A DNA stretch of 64,000 bases from Niallia alba (GCF_012933555.1 NZ_JABBPK010000001.1:4504001-4568000); one strand, 5' to 3'. Shown: positions 53,865 to 61,686, counted from the first letter of the stretch. The notes: generated by a model from the letters alone, not told the origin. Numbers and translations: made by a program.

Positions 53865-53980
53865 TTAATCAGAATCACCTTCAGAAAAAATCCTTCTTTT
53901 AAAAAGAATGATAAATAAATTGCGTCTGTTAATTTAACTGTCTATCTCTTATGGACAAAATAGACCGTTTGTCTTTTTAT

Positions 53981-53993
53981 GGTGCCTGACTCC
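53981..53993. repeat. REP (family B) at the broken end of the GatC remnant
   Basis: GGTGCCTGACTCC preceded by TTTGTCTTTTTAT, directly before the first recognisable gatC codons. Confidence 0.7.
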
Positions 53994-54010
53994 CAAAAAA
54001 CCCTGGACAA

Positions 54011-54685
54011 TTGTCGGTCGCAGAAATTTTCACCTTAGCCTTTACTGGTGCTGTTGCCCTTGAACTATTTGCATTAGTTGACAGTTGGTTCGGCCCAGCT
54101 ATTGGTCCTTTATCCGAAGGTATTACATCGAAAATGAGTAAGCGTTTTAAAGGCCGGAAATTATTGATAGGAATCGACTGGCCAATCCTGGCGACACGCG
54201 CAGAACTATGGGCAGTAGCGAATATTTTAGCACCAATCTTGCTGCTAGTCGCTATCTTTCTTCCCGGCAATACAGTCCTTCCATTAGGAGGAATTCTGCT
54301 TACTGTATTAGCCCCAGCCCTTTTAATCGTGACAAAGGGAAGAGTAGTACGCATGACCATTATTGGAACCATTTTAATTCCTTTATTCTTATGGGGAGCA
54401 ACTTTTATTGCTAAATTCGTGACGGAAACCTCTAAAGCTATGGGGAATTTTCCTAATGGATTGGATGCAGATGCCCTGTTCTCTTCCGTGGACTCTGATC
54501 CAATTGAAAAAATGCTAGCTATTCTATTTGGGAAAGCTGTCGATGCTTGGGATATCAAATTAATAGGATTCTCCGTGTTAGCGCTTATCGCTTATATCCT
54601 GTTATTCGGCTGGTACTTTAAACAAATGAGAAAAGAAAATAAGAAAATGGAATTGAAACAAAATACAGATAAGAAAGTATCATAA
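54011..54685 (+). pseudogene. PTS galactitol-family IIC (GatC-like), 3' half only
   Basis: The 224 codons match the second half of GatC/SgaT-type IIC: LVDSWFGPAIGPLSEGI, LIGIDWPILATRAELWA and FLPGNTVLPLGGILLT are typical. Full-length proteins are about 420-460 residues. The frame opens from a TTG without a ribosome binding site, beside a REP copy, and no IIA or IIB genes are present. A terminator follows. Treated as a remnant. Confidence 0.8.
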
Positions 54686-54691
54686 GTAGAA

Positions 54692-54738
54692 AATAGGGTG
54701 TTAACTTTGAAATTTCAGGTTAGCATTCTATTTTTATT
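54692..54738 (+). terminator. Terminator after the GatC remnant
   Basis: AATAGGGTGTTAAC pairs with GTTAGCATTCTATT (three G-U pairs), then TTTATTTT. Confidence 0.7.
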
Positions 54739-54841
54739 TTCATGGAGCGTATAAAGAAAATCGCCATAACTACTGTATTCATCCTTCAGCAGATTCTACT
54801 GCCAAAAGAAGTCCTCATCTTCTATTTTTTCAAAATTTTTA

Positions 54842-54870
54842 TTCAAAATGCGAACTTTTTAAGTTACAAT
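54842..54870 (+). promoter_or_regulatory. Promoter of the purine riboswitch transcript
   Basis: TTCAAA, a 17-bp spacer and TACAAT, about 25 bp before the aptamer. Confidence 0.55.
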
Positions 54871-54890
54871 GTAAATATTGTACGTAAATA

Positions 54891-55013
54891 ACCCGTATAA
54901 TCCCGGTAATATGGTCTGGGAGTCTCTACAGAGTGGCCTTAAATCACTCTACTATGGACGGAAAATTTCTTTTTCTAGAAACCGTTCTACTTTGCTGAAC
55001 GGTTTTTTTCTAT
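54891..55013 (+). promoter_or_regulatory. Purine riboswitch, guanine class, with terminator
   Basis: The aptamer shows CCGTATAATCCCGGTAATAT, then GGTCTGGGAGTCTCTAC, the P3 hairpin AGAGTG-GCCTTAAAT-CACTCT, and TACTATGG. The discriminating pyrimidine (TACTATG, not TATTATG) is C, which specifies guanine/hypoxanthine/xanthine. P1 pairs CCGTA with TATGG. The expression platform is AACCGTTC/GAACGGTT followed by TTTTTT (54979-55012). Ligand binding should terminate transcription before the permease gene. Confidence 0.93.
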
Positions 55014-55047
55014 AGGACATTGCGGGAAATAGTAAAGGAGAAGGAAA

Positions 55048-56121
55048 ATGGAAGATATACTAAAAGACATACTAGCAGCATTTAGTGTTGTATTAAATGG
55101 ATTGCCCCAAGGGTTATTGGCGCTATCTTTTGGCTTTGCGTCCGTGCCAACCGCACTTGCTTTTCTTGTAGGTGCTGCTGGGAATAGCTTAACAAGCAAT
55201 GTAGCTGTTATTTCCTTTCAAGCAGAAACCATAACAGTTGCAGGAACAATGGGGAAAAATATGCGCGAACGGCTCTCTTCCATCTTTTTTGGTGCCTTTT
55301 TATTAGTTATTATAGGTGTTTTTGGATTGATGGAACAAATCGTTGCCTGGATTGGTCCTGTTATTACAAACGGGATGATGGCTGGTGTTGGTTTTATGCT
55401 TGCAAAGGTTGCCTGGGATATGGCAAAAAACGATCGATTGATTGGGGTCACTTCATTCGCTAGTGCCTTATTAACCTATATTATTTCAAAAGACTTAGTA
55501 TATACAATCACTGTTTCTGTGCTGCTTTCTAGCATTGTCTATCATTTCACTAAAAAAGAATCTGCCACTGTAACAAATATGCTAACAGAAGATAAATTTA
55601 AGCTCCAAAAGTTTATTCTCAACCCTTCTGTTATTCGCGGGGCACTCGCTCTTGTTTGTTTGAATATTGGTGCTAATATTGCCTTTGGAAAAATCAATGG
55701 AGAAATCGCCGGAGCAAATGTAAATATTGATACGCTAACGATTATTAGTAGTTTAGCAGATATGGTCTCTTCTTTATTTGGCGGAGGACCTGTGGAAATC
55801 ATTATTTCTGCGACTGCTTCTGCTCCCCATGCAGTATGGGCAGGTGTTCTAACAATGGCCATCATGGCAGCGATCCTGTTCTTCAAACTTTTGCCGAAGA
55901 TTGGAAAATATGTACCTAGTTCATCCATTGCCGGTTTCCTTTTCGTCTTAGGTGCGATTGTGACATTACCAGGCAATGCAACAGCCGCACTAACTGGTAC
56001 AGAAGCTAGTTCCCCTATTGTTGGAGCCATTACTATCATCGTAACAGCCATTGCCGATCCATTTTTAGGGTTATTAGCTGGCGTTGTGATGGAATTTTTA
56101 CTAGGACTCTTTGGAGTTTAA
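55048..56121 (+). CDS. NCS2-type nucleobase permease
   Basis: 357 residues, about 10-12 membrane helices, with AFLVGAAGNSLTSNVAVISF near the start and GGGPVEIIISATASAPHAVW in the second half, the substrate-site region of NCS2 carriers. It is shorter than PbuG-type permeases (about 430). The upstream guanine riboswitch implies import of guanine, hypoxanthine or xanthine. AAAGGAGAAGGAAA precedes the ATG. Cotranscribed with the phosphoribosyltransferase 15 bases on. Confidence 0.88.
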   Translation: MEDILKDILAAFSVVLNGLPQGLLALSFGFASVPTALAFLVGAAGNSLTSNVAVISFQAETITVAGTMGKNMRERLSSIFFGAFLLVIIGVFGLMEQIVAWIGPVITNGMMAGVGFMLAKVAWDMAKNDRLIGVTSFASALLTYIISKDLVYTITVSVLLSSIVYHFTKKESATVTNMLTEDKFKLQKFILNPSVIRGALALVCLNIGANIAFGKINGEIAGANVNIDTLTIISSLADMVSSLFGGGPVEIIISATASAPHAVWAGVLTMAIMAAILFFKLLPKIGKYVPSSSIAGFLFVLGAIVTLPGNATAALTGTEASSPIVGAITIIVTAIADPFLGLLAGVVMEFLLGLFGV

Positions 56122-56136
56122 GAAAAAGGAGAATTT

Positions 56137-56673
56137 ATGATGGAGACTTATTCACTAGCTGTTGCCGGAGTAAAAAGAAAGTTACCAATTATCCCAATTT
56201 CAAATGATTTAAAGATTGCAAGCTTTGTTATTTTAGGCGATACAGAAATCGTCGTTGCAGCCGCTTCCCTCTTAGCAGAGCAATTGAAAGACATCGATTA
56301 TTTAGTAACAGCCGAGGCAAAAGGAATTCCCCTCGTCCATGAACTATCGAAACAACTAAACATGCCAGAATATATCGTTGCTCGAAAAAGTGTAAAACCC
56401 TATATGGACGAACCGCTAATCAATCAAGTCGTGTCCATTACCACACAAAAAGAACAATTACTCTGTTTAGATGGAAAAGACGCCGCCAAGATTAAAGGAA
56501 AACGCATTGCCTTAATAGATGATGTCATTAGCACCGGAGAGTCGATACGAATACTCGAGGAACTAGTTACCAAAGCAGGAGGAATCACTGTTTCAAAAGC
56601 TGCCATTCTTGCTGAGGGTGATGCTGCCGAAAGAGATGATATCGTTTATTTAGAGAAGTTGCCTGTGTTTTGA
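56137..56673 (+). CDS. Purine phosphoribosyltransferase (Apt/Xpt-like)
   Basis: 178 residues, type I PRTase. The PRPP loop is RIALIDDVISTGESIR, preceded by YLVTAEAKGIPLVHEL, the hood region. It would convert the imported base to its nucleotide with PRPP. The riboswitch class favours guanine, hypoxanthine or xanthine over adenine, though the fold is also Apt-like. AAAAGGAGAATTT precedes the ATG. Confidence 0.87.
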   Translation: MMETYSLAVAGVKRKLPIIPISNDLKIASFVILGDTEIVVAAASLLAEQLKDIDYLVTAEAKGIPLVHELSKQLNMPEYIVARKSVKPYMDEPLINQVVSITTQKEQLLCLDGKDAAKIKGKRIALIDDVISTGESIRILEELVTKAGGITVSKAAILAEGDAAERDDIVYLEKLPVF

Positions 56674-56682
56674 TGGGTAGAA

Positions 56683-56710
56683 TTTCAGGGGGACGGTCTT
56701 ATAAGAGGTA
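56683..56710 (+). repeat. Dispersed repeat A, copy 14
   Basis: TTCAGGGGGACGGTCTTA, 10 bases after the phosphoribosyltransferase stop. Confidence 0.6.
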
Positions 56711-56778
56711 TGAAAGTAGGAGATAATTTTTGCTTTCTCTCCTCTTATCGTCTTGCATCTCTAGAAGAATTTAGGTTT

Positions 56779-56892
56779 GGTCACAGTGACGACCCGAAAT
56801 TTGTCGAAGATTGATAGAGAGTTAGATTGTGTGAACTCGTTGCACAGCGACGTTCAGAAAAATCTTGTTTCACATGAATGTTTCACGGGATG
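56779..56892. repeat. Repeat family C composite with right copy of the 57-bp inverted repeat
   Basis: Starts GGTCACAGTGACGACCCG; the 57-bp arm ends at 56835. It is followed by TTGCACAGCGACG and AAAAATCTTGTTTCAC then GTTTCACGGGATG, the inverted form of the arm seen at 50758. The stretch to 57090 holds nothing else I can identify. Confidence 0.8.
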
Positions 56893-57097
56893 TTATATGT
56901 GTGTGATGGTTATAGAAATTTGTTAATGGATTGTTGCAGAAGAATAGAGCAAATCTTATTTAACCCTTATTTTACTAATAGGGTATAGTTGCACAGAGAC
57001 GTCTTGAAATCAAATTCGTAAATTCATTTATAAAAATTTTAAAATGAACTTACGAATTTTAGTTAATTAAAATATTGATTCAAAAAAACTGATAATT

Positions 57098-57240
57098 CAT
57101 TGACTATAATCCTATTGATATATTAGTATAAAGATACAATAAAAAACTAACGGGAAGTCCCCGAGAATCCTATGGAAGTTTGTACATTTGCTTGTACAAA
57201 CTCGATAGCATTTTCAGGGACTTTTTTGTTTTTTTTTGTG
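57098..57240 (+). promoter_or_regulatory. Leader with intrinsic terminator before a small membrane-protein gene
   Basis: TTGACT at 57098 begins a likely promoter. The leader has GGGAAGTCCC, an inner stem AGTTTGTAC/GTACAAACT, and AGGGACTT followed by TTTTGTTTTTTTTT. AAGTCCC/GGGACTT with the inner stem makes a terminator upstream of the gene, so expression is probably attenuated. No known riboswitch class recognised. Confidence 0.55.
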
Positions 57241-57259
57241 AAAAAAAGGAGGAGTCTCT

Positions 57260-57520
57260 ATGAAGAAGTTAGTAAGCGCAAAAGCAAATTGGCTAAAAAA
57301 GGAGTTGGCTTATTTTGGATCGACTGCAGTAATCTGTCTGTATCTGGTGATTCCAAGTAATGTTTATGCAGAAGAAGCATGGAAGAAGGCGGGGTTTGAT
57401 AAAAGGCCTTTGGACGAGGATTTTATGAGAAATCTATTTTTTGTAGTAGCATTCTTAGCAATAATCGCAATTATTTATATTACTATTTTCATTATTTTAC
57501 GCAATCGCAGTAAACATTAA
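57260..57520 (+). CDS. Small membrane protein of unknown function (86 aa)
   Basis: Two hydrophobic segments: about 18-36 (FGSTAVICLYLVIPSNVYA, signal-like) and about 60-79 (LFFVVAFLAIIAIIYITIFI), with a charged loop AWKKAGFDKRPLDEDF and a short basic end. AAAAAAAGGAGGAGTCTCT precedes the ATG, a strong site. A terminator hairpin in the leader implies conditional expression. No family recognised. Confidence 0.7.
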   Translation: MKKLVSAKANWLKKELAYFGSTAVICLYLVIPSNVYAEEAWKKAGFDKRPLDEDFMRNLFFVVAFLAIIAIIYITIFIILRNRSKH

Positions 57521-57566
57521 ATTGGGATTAACAGATGTCAATTTGACAATTCTTGGTCACAGTGCA

Positions 57567-57601
57567 CCGAATTGTTGGTTTGCCTGATGCTTCTGTTAAA
57601 G
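57567..57601 (+). pseudogene. 35-bp shard of the comM gene
   Basis: It encodes IVGLPDASVKES and matches the intact comM gene (about 63898-63932, minus strand) at 33 of 35 bases. It is flanked on the left by GGTCACAGTGCACC (family C) and on the right by CAGGTGCCAGGCC (family B). Confidence 0.8.
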
Positions 57602-57724
57602 AGTCATGAAACAGGTGCCAGGCCATAGCCATCAAGTTAAGCATATCATTACTAATCTAGATAAAAAAGTCTATCCTTTCTATTAGACTGACCTAGCAAT
57701 ATGGGACAGTTATAAAACACCTTC

Positions 57725-58462
57725 TTAGGCTGCCATATTACCAAACTCTATTGGTGTGTAGTAGCCTAATTTTTCTTGAATACGCTCTTCGTTATAATAC
57801 CTCATAAATTGATCGACACGTTCTGTAACTTCTTTTAAAGACAAAGAATGAAATTTAACATACTGAAATTCTTCTGATTTTAGGTTTGAGTGAAAGGACT
57901 CAATGACTGCATTGCCCCAACAATTTCCCCTGCGTGACATACTACTGACTAAATTCTTCTCTTTGATCCGATTTTGATACGCATAGGTTTGAGAGGCGTA
58001 AACACTTCCTTGATCTGAGTGGATGATTACTCCTTCAGGGTTTCCTCGTTTTGCTAGTGCTTCATTCAAGGTATCCATTACTAAAGAAGTTTGTTGATGG
58101 GGATAAAGCCTATAGGCAACGATTTGAATGTTAAACAAATCCATGATGGTAGATAAATATAAAGTATCTGGACCATATTGAATATAGGTAATATCTGTTA
58201 CCCATTTTTCTTTAGGATTGCTTGCATAAAATTCTCGCTGTAATAAGTTTGGTGCAACAATGACAGATTCCCCTTGTGATTTCCACTTTCTCTTTTGCTT
58301 TACTCTACACTGAAGATGGTATTTTTGCATAATGCGTTGAACAGTATTGCGATTTAATTTAATCTGATAGTTACGCTTTAACAGCTCCTTGATCTTCCGG
58401 TGACCATATCGGTACTTTGTTTCTTTACATAGGAAAATAATGGTTTCCTCTTGTTTAGACAA
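57725..58462 (-). CDS. IS3 family transposase OrfB (DDE integrase)
   Basis: The rve integrase core is complete: aspartate in WVTDITYIQYG, aspartate in IIHSDQGSVYAS, glutamate in NAVIESFHSNLKSE. The open frame continues upstream of the ATG to about 58600 (LRLVKTLRKKYTISAILSAL), as expected when OrfAB is made by frameshifting. It catalyses strand transfer in copy-paste IS3 transposition. Confidence 0.9.
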   Translation of the reverse strand: MSKQEETIIFLCKETKYRYGHRKIKELLKRNYQIKLNRNTVQRIMQKYHLQCRVKQKRKWKSQGESVIVAPNLLQREFYASNPKEKWVTDITYIQYGPDTLYLSTIMDLFNIQIVAYRLYPHQQTSLVMDTLNEALAKRGNPEGVIIHSDQGSVYASQTYAYQNRIKEKNLVSSMSRRGNCWGNAVIESFHSNLKSEEFQYVKFHSLSLKEVTERVDQFMRYYNEERIQEKLGYYTPIEFGNMAA

Positions 58463-58563
58463 CTTGGCAGATTGCGAAGATGCCCAGCGATAATAAGTAG
58501 ATCTTGGTACATGTAAAGCGGATAAAATAGCTGATATAGTATACTTTTTTCGTAATGTCTTTA

Positions 58564-58890
58564 CTAGTCGGAGGACAATTTCTTTTTCAGCTCCTTTTCG
58601 ATCTCCAAATACTTTTTTAAGATTTCATTCTCCTGCTTTAAATGATTCATTTGGCGTTCCTTTTTCTCTTCATCACTTGAACCATCTGGTCCATACCCAT
58701 ATGAGTATTGCTTTCCTATTGGTTGATCGAATCGATGAACTTGATTTTCCCGATACCATTTCATCCACGTTTTGATTTGAGAAACATTTTTAATCCCATG
58801 TTTCTGCATGATTTCTTGATTCGTAAACTGACCGCTCATCTTATCTCTAACAACTGCCCACTTAACCTCATTTGAATATACGTTTTTGCC
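58564..58890 (-). CDS. IS3 family transposase OrfA
   Basis: Helix-turn-helix (NEVKWAVVRDKMSGQFTNQE, then IMQKHGIKNVSQIKTWMKWY) and a C-terminal leucine-zipper-like helix (LKQENEILKKYLEIEKELKK). A slippery A-AAA-AAG near the end would give a -1 shift into the OrfB frame. The ATG at 58890 follows GGAGGTGTTTTGC. Confidence 0.87.
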   Translation of the reverse strand, partial: GKNVYSNEVKWAVVRDKMSGQFTNQEIMQKHGIKNVSQIKTWMKWYRENQVHRFDQPIGKQYSYGYGPDGSSDEEKKERQMNHLKQENEILKKYLEIEKELKKKLSSD

Positions 58891-58978
58891 CATGCAAAAC
58901 ACCTCCGAATTTAGTACTTTGTTTAATTGTACCATTTCGAAGGTGTTTTATATTGTCTCATTAATTTAGGTTAGTCTA

Positions 58979-59432
58979 GAGTATTAGCTGCTTCTTGATA
59001 GTCTTTTTTGTTCCCTAAACAATCTAGCACAATTTGTATTCGTTCTTCCCAAGTCGTTTTTCTTCCCTTAGTCATAGAGCTCGTCCTTCCTTGTGACGTA
59101 TCTTTTATTTCACTATGACTATTATACTTCTTAATCCACCCTCTAAGGACAGATGGATCGGATATTTCATACATTCTCGTAATTTCACGAATCGAGTAAT
59201 TTCCAGAGGCATAATCTTGAATAGCGGATAACTTTAGTTCTTTAGAATACTTTTTCCAGGAAGAAGTCTCTTTTAGTCCTTCTAAACCGAATGTATCAAA
59301 TTTATATTTCCATTCCAAAACGGTAGAAAAGTGCACCTTATAAATCGATGAAACTTGGAGTGACGAATTTACTTCCCCTAAAGCTTTCACTATTTGATAT
59401 TTCTCTTCTACAGAATAAGATTTTCTAGACAT
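58979..59432 (-). pseudogene. IS150-like OrfA, truncated by the IS3 insertion
   Basis: Two HTH units (YSVEEKYQIVKALGEVNSSL and YSKELKLSAIQDYASGNYSI) typical of long IS150-type OrfA. The frame stops 5 codons after QEAANTL, at the end of the inserted IS3, and no orfB follows. GGGGAGTATTTTT precedes the ATG. Remnant of an older element. Confidence 0.82.
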
Positions 59433-59524
59433 AAAAATACTCCCCTACAAGTAACCAGATTTTTATTTTTTAATCTGTCTACCTAAAGGGGAGCATATCA
59501 CCTTTCCCTCTATCTAACTCAACA

Positions 59525-60613
59525 CTAAAATAGAAACAACAATAATTCGTCCACGATCACATCCACTTGGTTCCTAAATCCATTACTTGTCTTCCGTTCA
59601 CGCTTTCCTCGCTCATATCGAAAATCTAAGAATTCATTCCACTCCATGACCTCTCCTAATGCATGCTTTAAAACAAATGCGATTGTATTCTGATCCTCTT
59701 TCATTCCATCTCTGTTTAAAAGGAGTAAAGGCACATCATAAATTACCGCTTCACTTACCGTTCCCCACCCGGCCTTCGTAATGACAAGGTCGCTTGCTGC
59801 AATATAATGCTGTGACTCAGTCTCATCAGCAGGAATGGAGAAAACATTATCTCCTTCCATTCTTACATTCGATGAGACAATAAATACACAATCCTTACTA
59901 TCCCAGATTGGCAACGAACTTACATTAATATGATTTATCTTCATTCCTAGGCCAAAGAAAATAACAGTCTTTTTCCTAGAAGGATTTACCTTATCAAGAA
60001 TCTCTTCTACCTTCTCATCTTCAATCTTTCTAGAAAAAAAGGAAAAATCCCTCTTATCCCCTAGCCAATTTCGTTCATTATTGCCTGCTAATAAGAAAAA
60101 GGAAGTCATCCTTTCATATGCTTGTTTCAATCTCTCTAACCTTTCCTTATCCAAAAGGAGTTCATAGGCACTATACCAAGTAAAATTAGAAATTCCAACA
60201 GAAGGAATCCCTGCTTTCGTAGCTGCTTCAAACGGTAATGGGGAAATATCAGAGATAACTATATCTACTTTGTTACTTATAAGAAAATCCTCTTCCTTCT
60301 CCATCTTGCTTTTCCAGTCTTTAAAAAATATATCAAAACTCTCTTTCAATTTTACCTTATCTGGCTCCAAACTTTGCTTCTTAAGAAAATAACCAATATC
60401 AGTTGATACTTCTCTAATAGAAACTTGTTTGAAAGGAAGAGAATTCTTCAAGAAAGGAATAGCAAATGAATGACAAATAATGATATACAAAGAAGGCTCT
60501 TTCTCCAAAAGTTCTCTAATAATTGCAACAGAACGCACCGCATGCCCATATCCATAGTCCGATATATAATAAGCAATGGTTTTCTTGAAATTCCTCCTAT
60601 TTCTATTAACCAT
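59525..60613 (-). CDS. GT-B glycosyltransferase, MurG/UGT-like
   Basis: 362 residues. The N-terminal Rossmann half starts TIAYYISDYGYGHAVRSVAI (a GHxxR motif as in MurG); the C-terminal donor-binding half has ASDLVITKAGWGTVSEAVIY and PLLLLNRDGMKEDQNT. It probably transfers a sugar from a nucleotide donor to a lipid or cell-wall acceptor. No partner genes are next to it. GTGGGGGTATCCT precedes the ATG. Acceptor unknown. Confidence 0.82.
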   Translation of the reverse strand: MVNRNRRNFKKTIAYYISDYGYGHAVRSVAIIRELLEKEPSLYIIICHSFAIPFLKNSLPFKQVSIREVSTDIGYFLKKQSLEPDKVKLKESFDIFFKDWKSKMEKEEDFLISNKVDIVISDISPLPFEAATKAGIPSVGISNFTWYSAYELLLDKERLERLKQAYERMTSFFLLAGNNERNWLGDKRDFSFFSRKIEDEKVEEILDKVNPSRKKTVIFFGLGMKINHINVSSLPIWDSKDCVFIVSSNVRMEGDNVFSIPADETESQHYIAASDLVITKAGWGTVSEAVIYDVPLLLLNRDGMKEDQNTIAFVLKHALGEVMEWNEFLDFRYERGKRERKTSNGFRNQVDVIVDELLLFLF

Positions 60614-60940
60614 AGGATACCCCCACCTAAACGAATTGATAGGAACTATTTTACATTCCTTTTATCCCTGCAAGGAACTATCATTTGTCCTGTTGTAATG
60701 CCAACGATATAAGATTGGTGTGTTCTGCCAAACACAAAACAACCACTAATCAAGTAAATATAAAGATACCAGGCTGTATTTTATTTCTCTTTAGTGCAAA
60801 TTGCAAATAGAATTACTTTTGTCTTCTTGAGAAAGATAATTGTCTTTTTGCGGTGCCTGACACTAATTCTTGACCCCATGTCCCTATATGTGCGGTTTTT
60901 CCTTATAAGCTTTATAATATGAGAAAGGACGGTGATAAGC
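60614..60940. other. Intergenic region with REP copy
   Basis: Holds GGTGCCTGACACT (60852-60864) preceded by TTGTCTTTTTGC and followed by TTGACCCC. The rest shows no credible gene; a 92-codon minus frame overlaps the MntA gene and the REP. Confidence 0.5.
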
Positions 60941-61351
60941 ATGCTAAAAGAAGAATTACAAAAGAAGTTAGTTGATAAAATCATTCTAGACACAAACCCA
61001 GCCTTCGTCATTCTATTTGGTTCATTCGCTAAAGGCACGACACATGATGAAAGTGACATCGATCTTGCTTATTTCAGTGACAAGAAGCTATCATCTTATG
61101 AACGTTTTATGCTTGCTTCTGAGCTTGCTGCAATTGCCGGTCGGGAAGTCGATTTAGTCGACATTAAACAAATCGATACAGTATTTACAATGCAGATTTT
61201 TGAGCAAGGCAATCCGATTTATATACATGACGAGAACGAATTTACATGCCAAAAAATGCGTGCTTATAGCATGTATGCTACGTTAAGTGAGCAACGTGCT
61301 ACAATTATTAATGCGATCAAAGAAAGAGGGAGTGTATTCGGCAATGAATGA
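60941..61351 (+). CDS. mntA: MntA-like minimal nucleotidyltransferase (antitoxin type)
   Basis: 136 residues. The nucleotidyltransferase motif is ILFGSFAKGTTHDESDIDLA with a third acidic residue in GREVDLVDI. In MntA-HepT (type VII) systems this enzyme AMPylates the HEPN RNase HepT and neutralises it. The ATG at 60941 follows AAAGGACGGTGATAAGC. The partner hepT overlaps its end but is truncated, so the antitoxin appears orphaned. Confidence 0.88.
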   Translation: MLKEELQKKLVDKIILDTNPAFVILFGSFAKGTTHDESDIDLAYFSDKKLSSYERFMLASELAAIAGREVDLVDIKQIDTVFTMQIFEQGNPIYIHDENEFTCQKMRAYSMYATLSEQRATIINAIKERGSVFGNE

Positions 61352-61496
61352 TGTTATTTTAAATAAAACGACGACAATTGAACGTTGTGTTAAGCGTATT
61401 TATGAAGTGTACGAAGACAATCCTGCAAACTTAACGGACTTTACAAAACAGGATAGTATCATTTTAAAAATTCGTGGTCACAGTGACCACACCTGA
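61344..61496 (+). pseudogene. hepT: HepT HEPN toxin, 3'-truncated
   Basis: It starts MNDVILNKTTTIERCVKRIY and runs to DFTKQDSIILKI, a good match to the first 43 residues of HepT/YutE. It then runs into GTGGTCACAGTGACCAC (family C) and stops. Full proteins are about 140 residues, and the RX4-6H catalytic motif is in the lost part. It overlaps mntA by 8 bases. Confidence 0.85.
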
Positions 61497-61686
61497 GGAT
61501 GAGGAGAAATTCGCACTTTCCCCTCTACCATCTAAACCTTACAAAATGTCTAAATGGAAAACAGCGAATACGGTCCGACTATCACCTCTCTGTCGATTGA
61601 TATTCAGTTCCATATGAATATCAATCGACAAGTCAAAGTGAAACATCTCTGTGAAACAAGATTTTTCAGGGCGTCACTGTGCAGCG
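61474..61686. repeat. Repeat family C element that truncates hepT
   Basis: Begins with the 17-bp palindrome GTGGTCACAGTGACCAC (61474-61490) and ends with GTGAAACAAGATTTTTC, GGGCGTCACTGTGC. Inside is a perfect 16-bp stem, TGTCGATTGATATTCA/TGAATATCAATCGACA (61591-61630), with an 8-base loop. No coding frame in it. 61690-61890 shows nothing further. Confidence 0.75.

Larger units (their letters stand above)
57684..58978 (-). mobile_element. IS3 family insertion sequence (IS150-like), nested in another IS3 remnant
   Basis: Imperfect inverted ends of about 40 bp: left TAGACTGACCTAGC and GGGACAGTTATAAAACACC, right (inverted) TAGACTAACCTAAA and GAGACAATATAAAACACC. About 1.3 kb. It carries orfA and orfB and interrupts a second orfA at 58979. 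No target duplication seen. Confidence 0.82.

Noticed and set aside
54011-54685. Functional PTS galactitol IIC
   Set aside because: Only the second half is present, without start signals or IIA/IIB partners.
57105-57146. preQ1-I riboswitch (AATAAAAAACTAAC tail with a TTAG loop)
   Set aside because: The tail resembles preQ1-I, but the loop is too long, the P1 stem is only about 4 bp, and the likely promoter -10 lies inside the would-be aptamer. No queuosine gene follows.
61287-61343. N-terminal extension of the hepT frame upstream of ATG 61344
   Set aside because: HepT homology begins at MNDVILN; the upstream codons overlap mntA in another frame.
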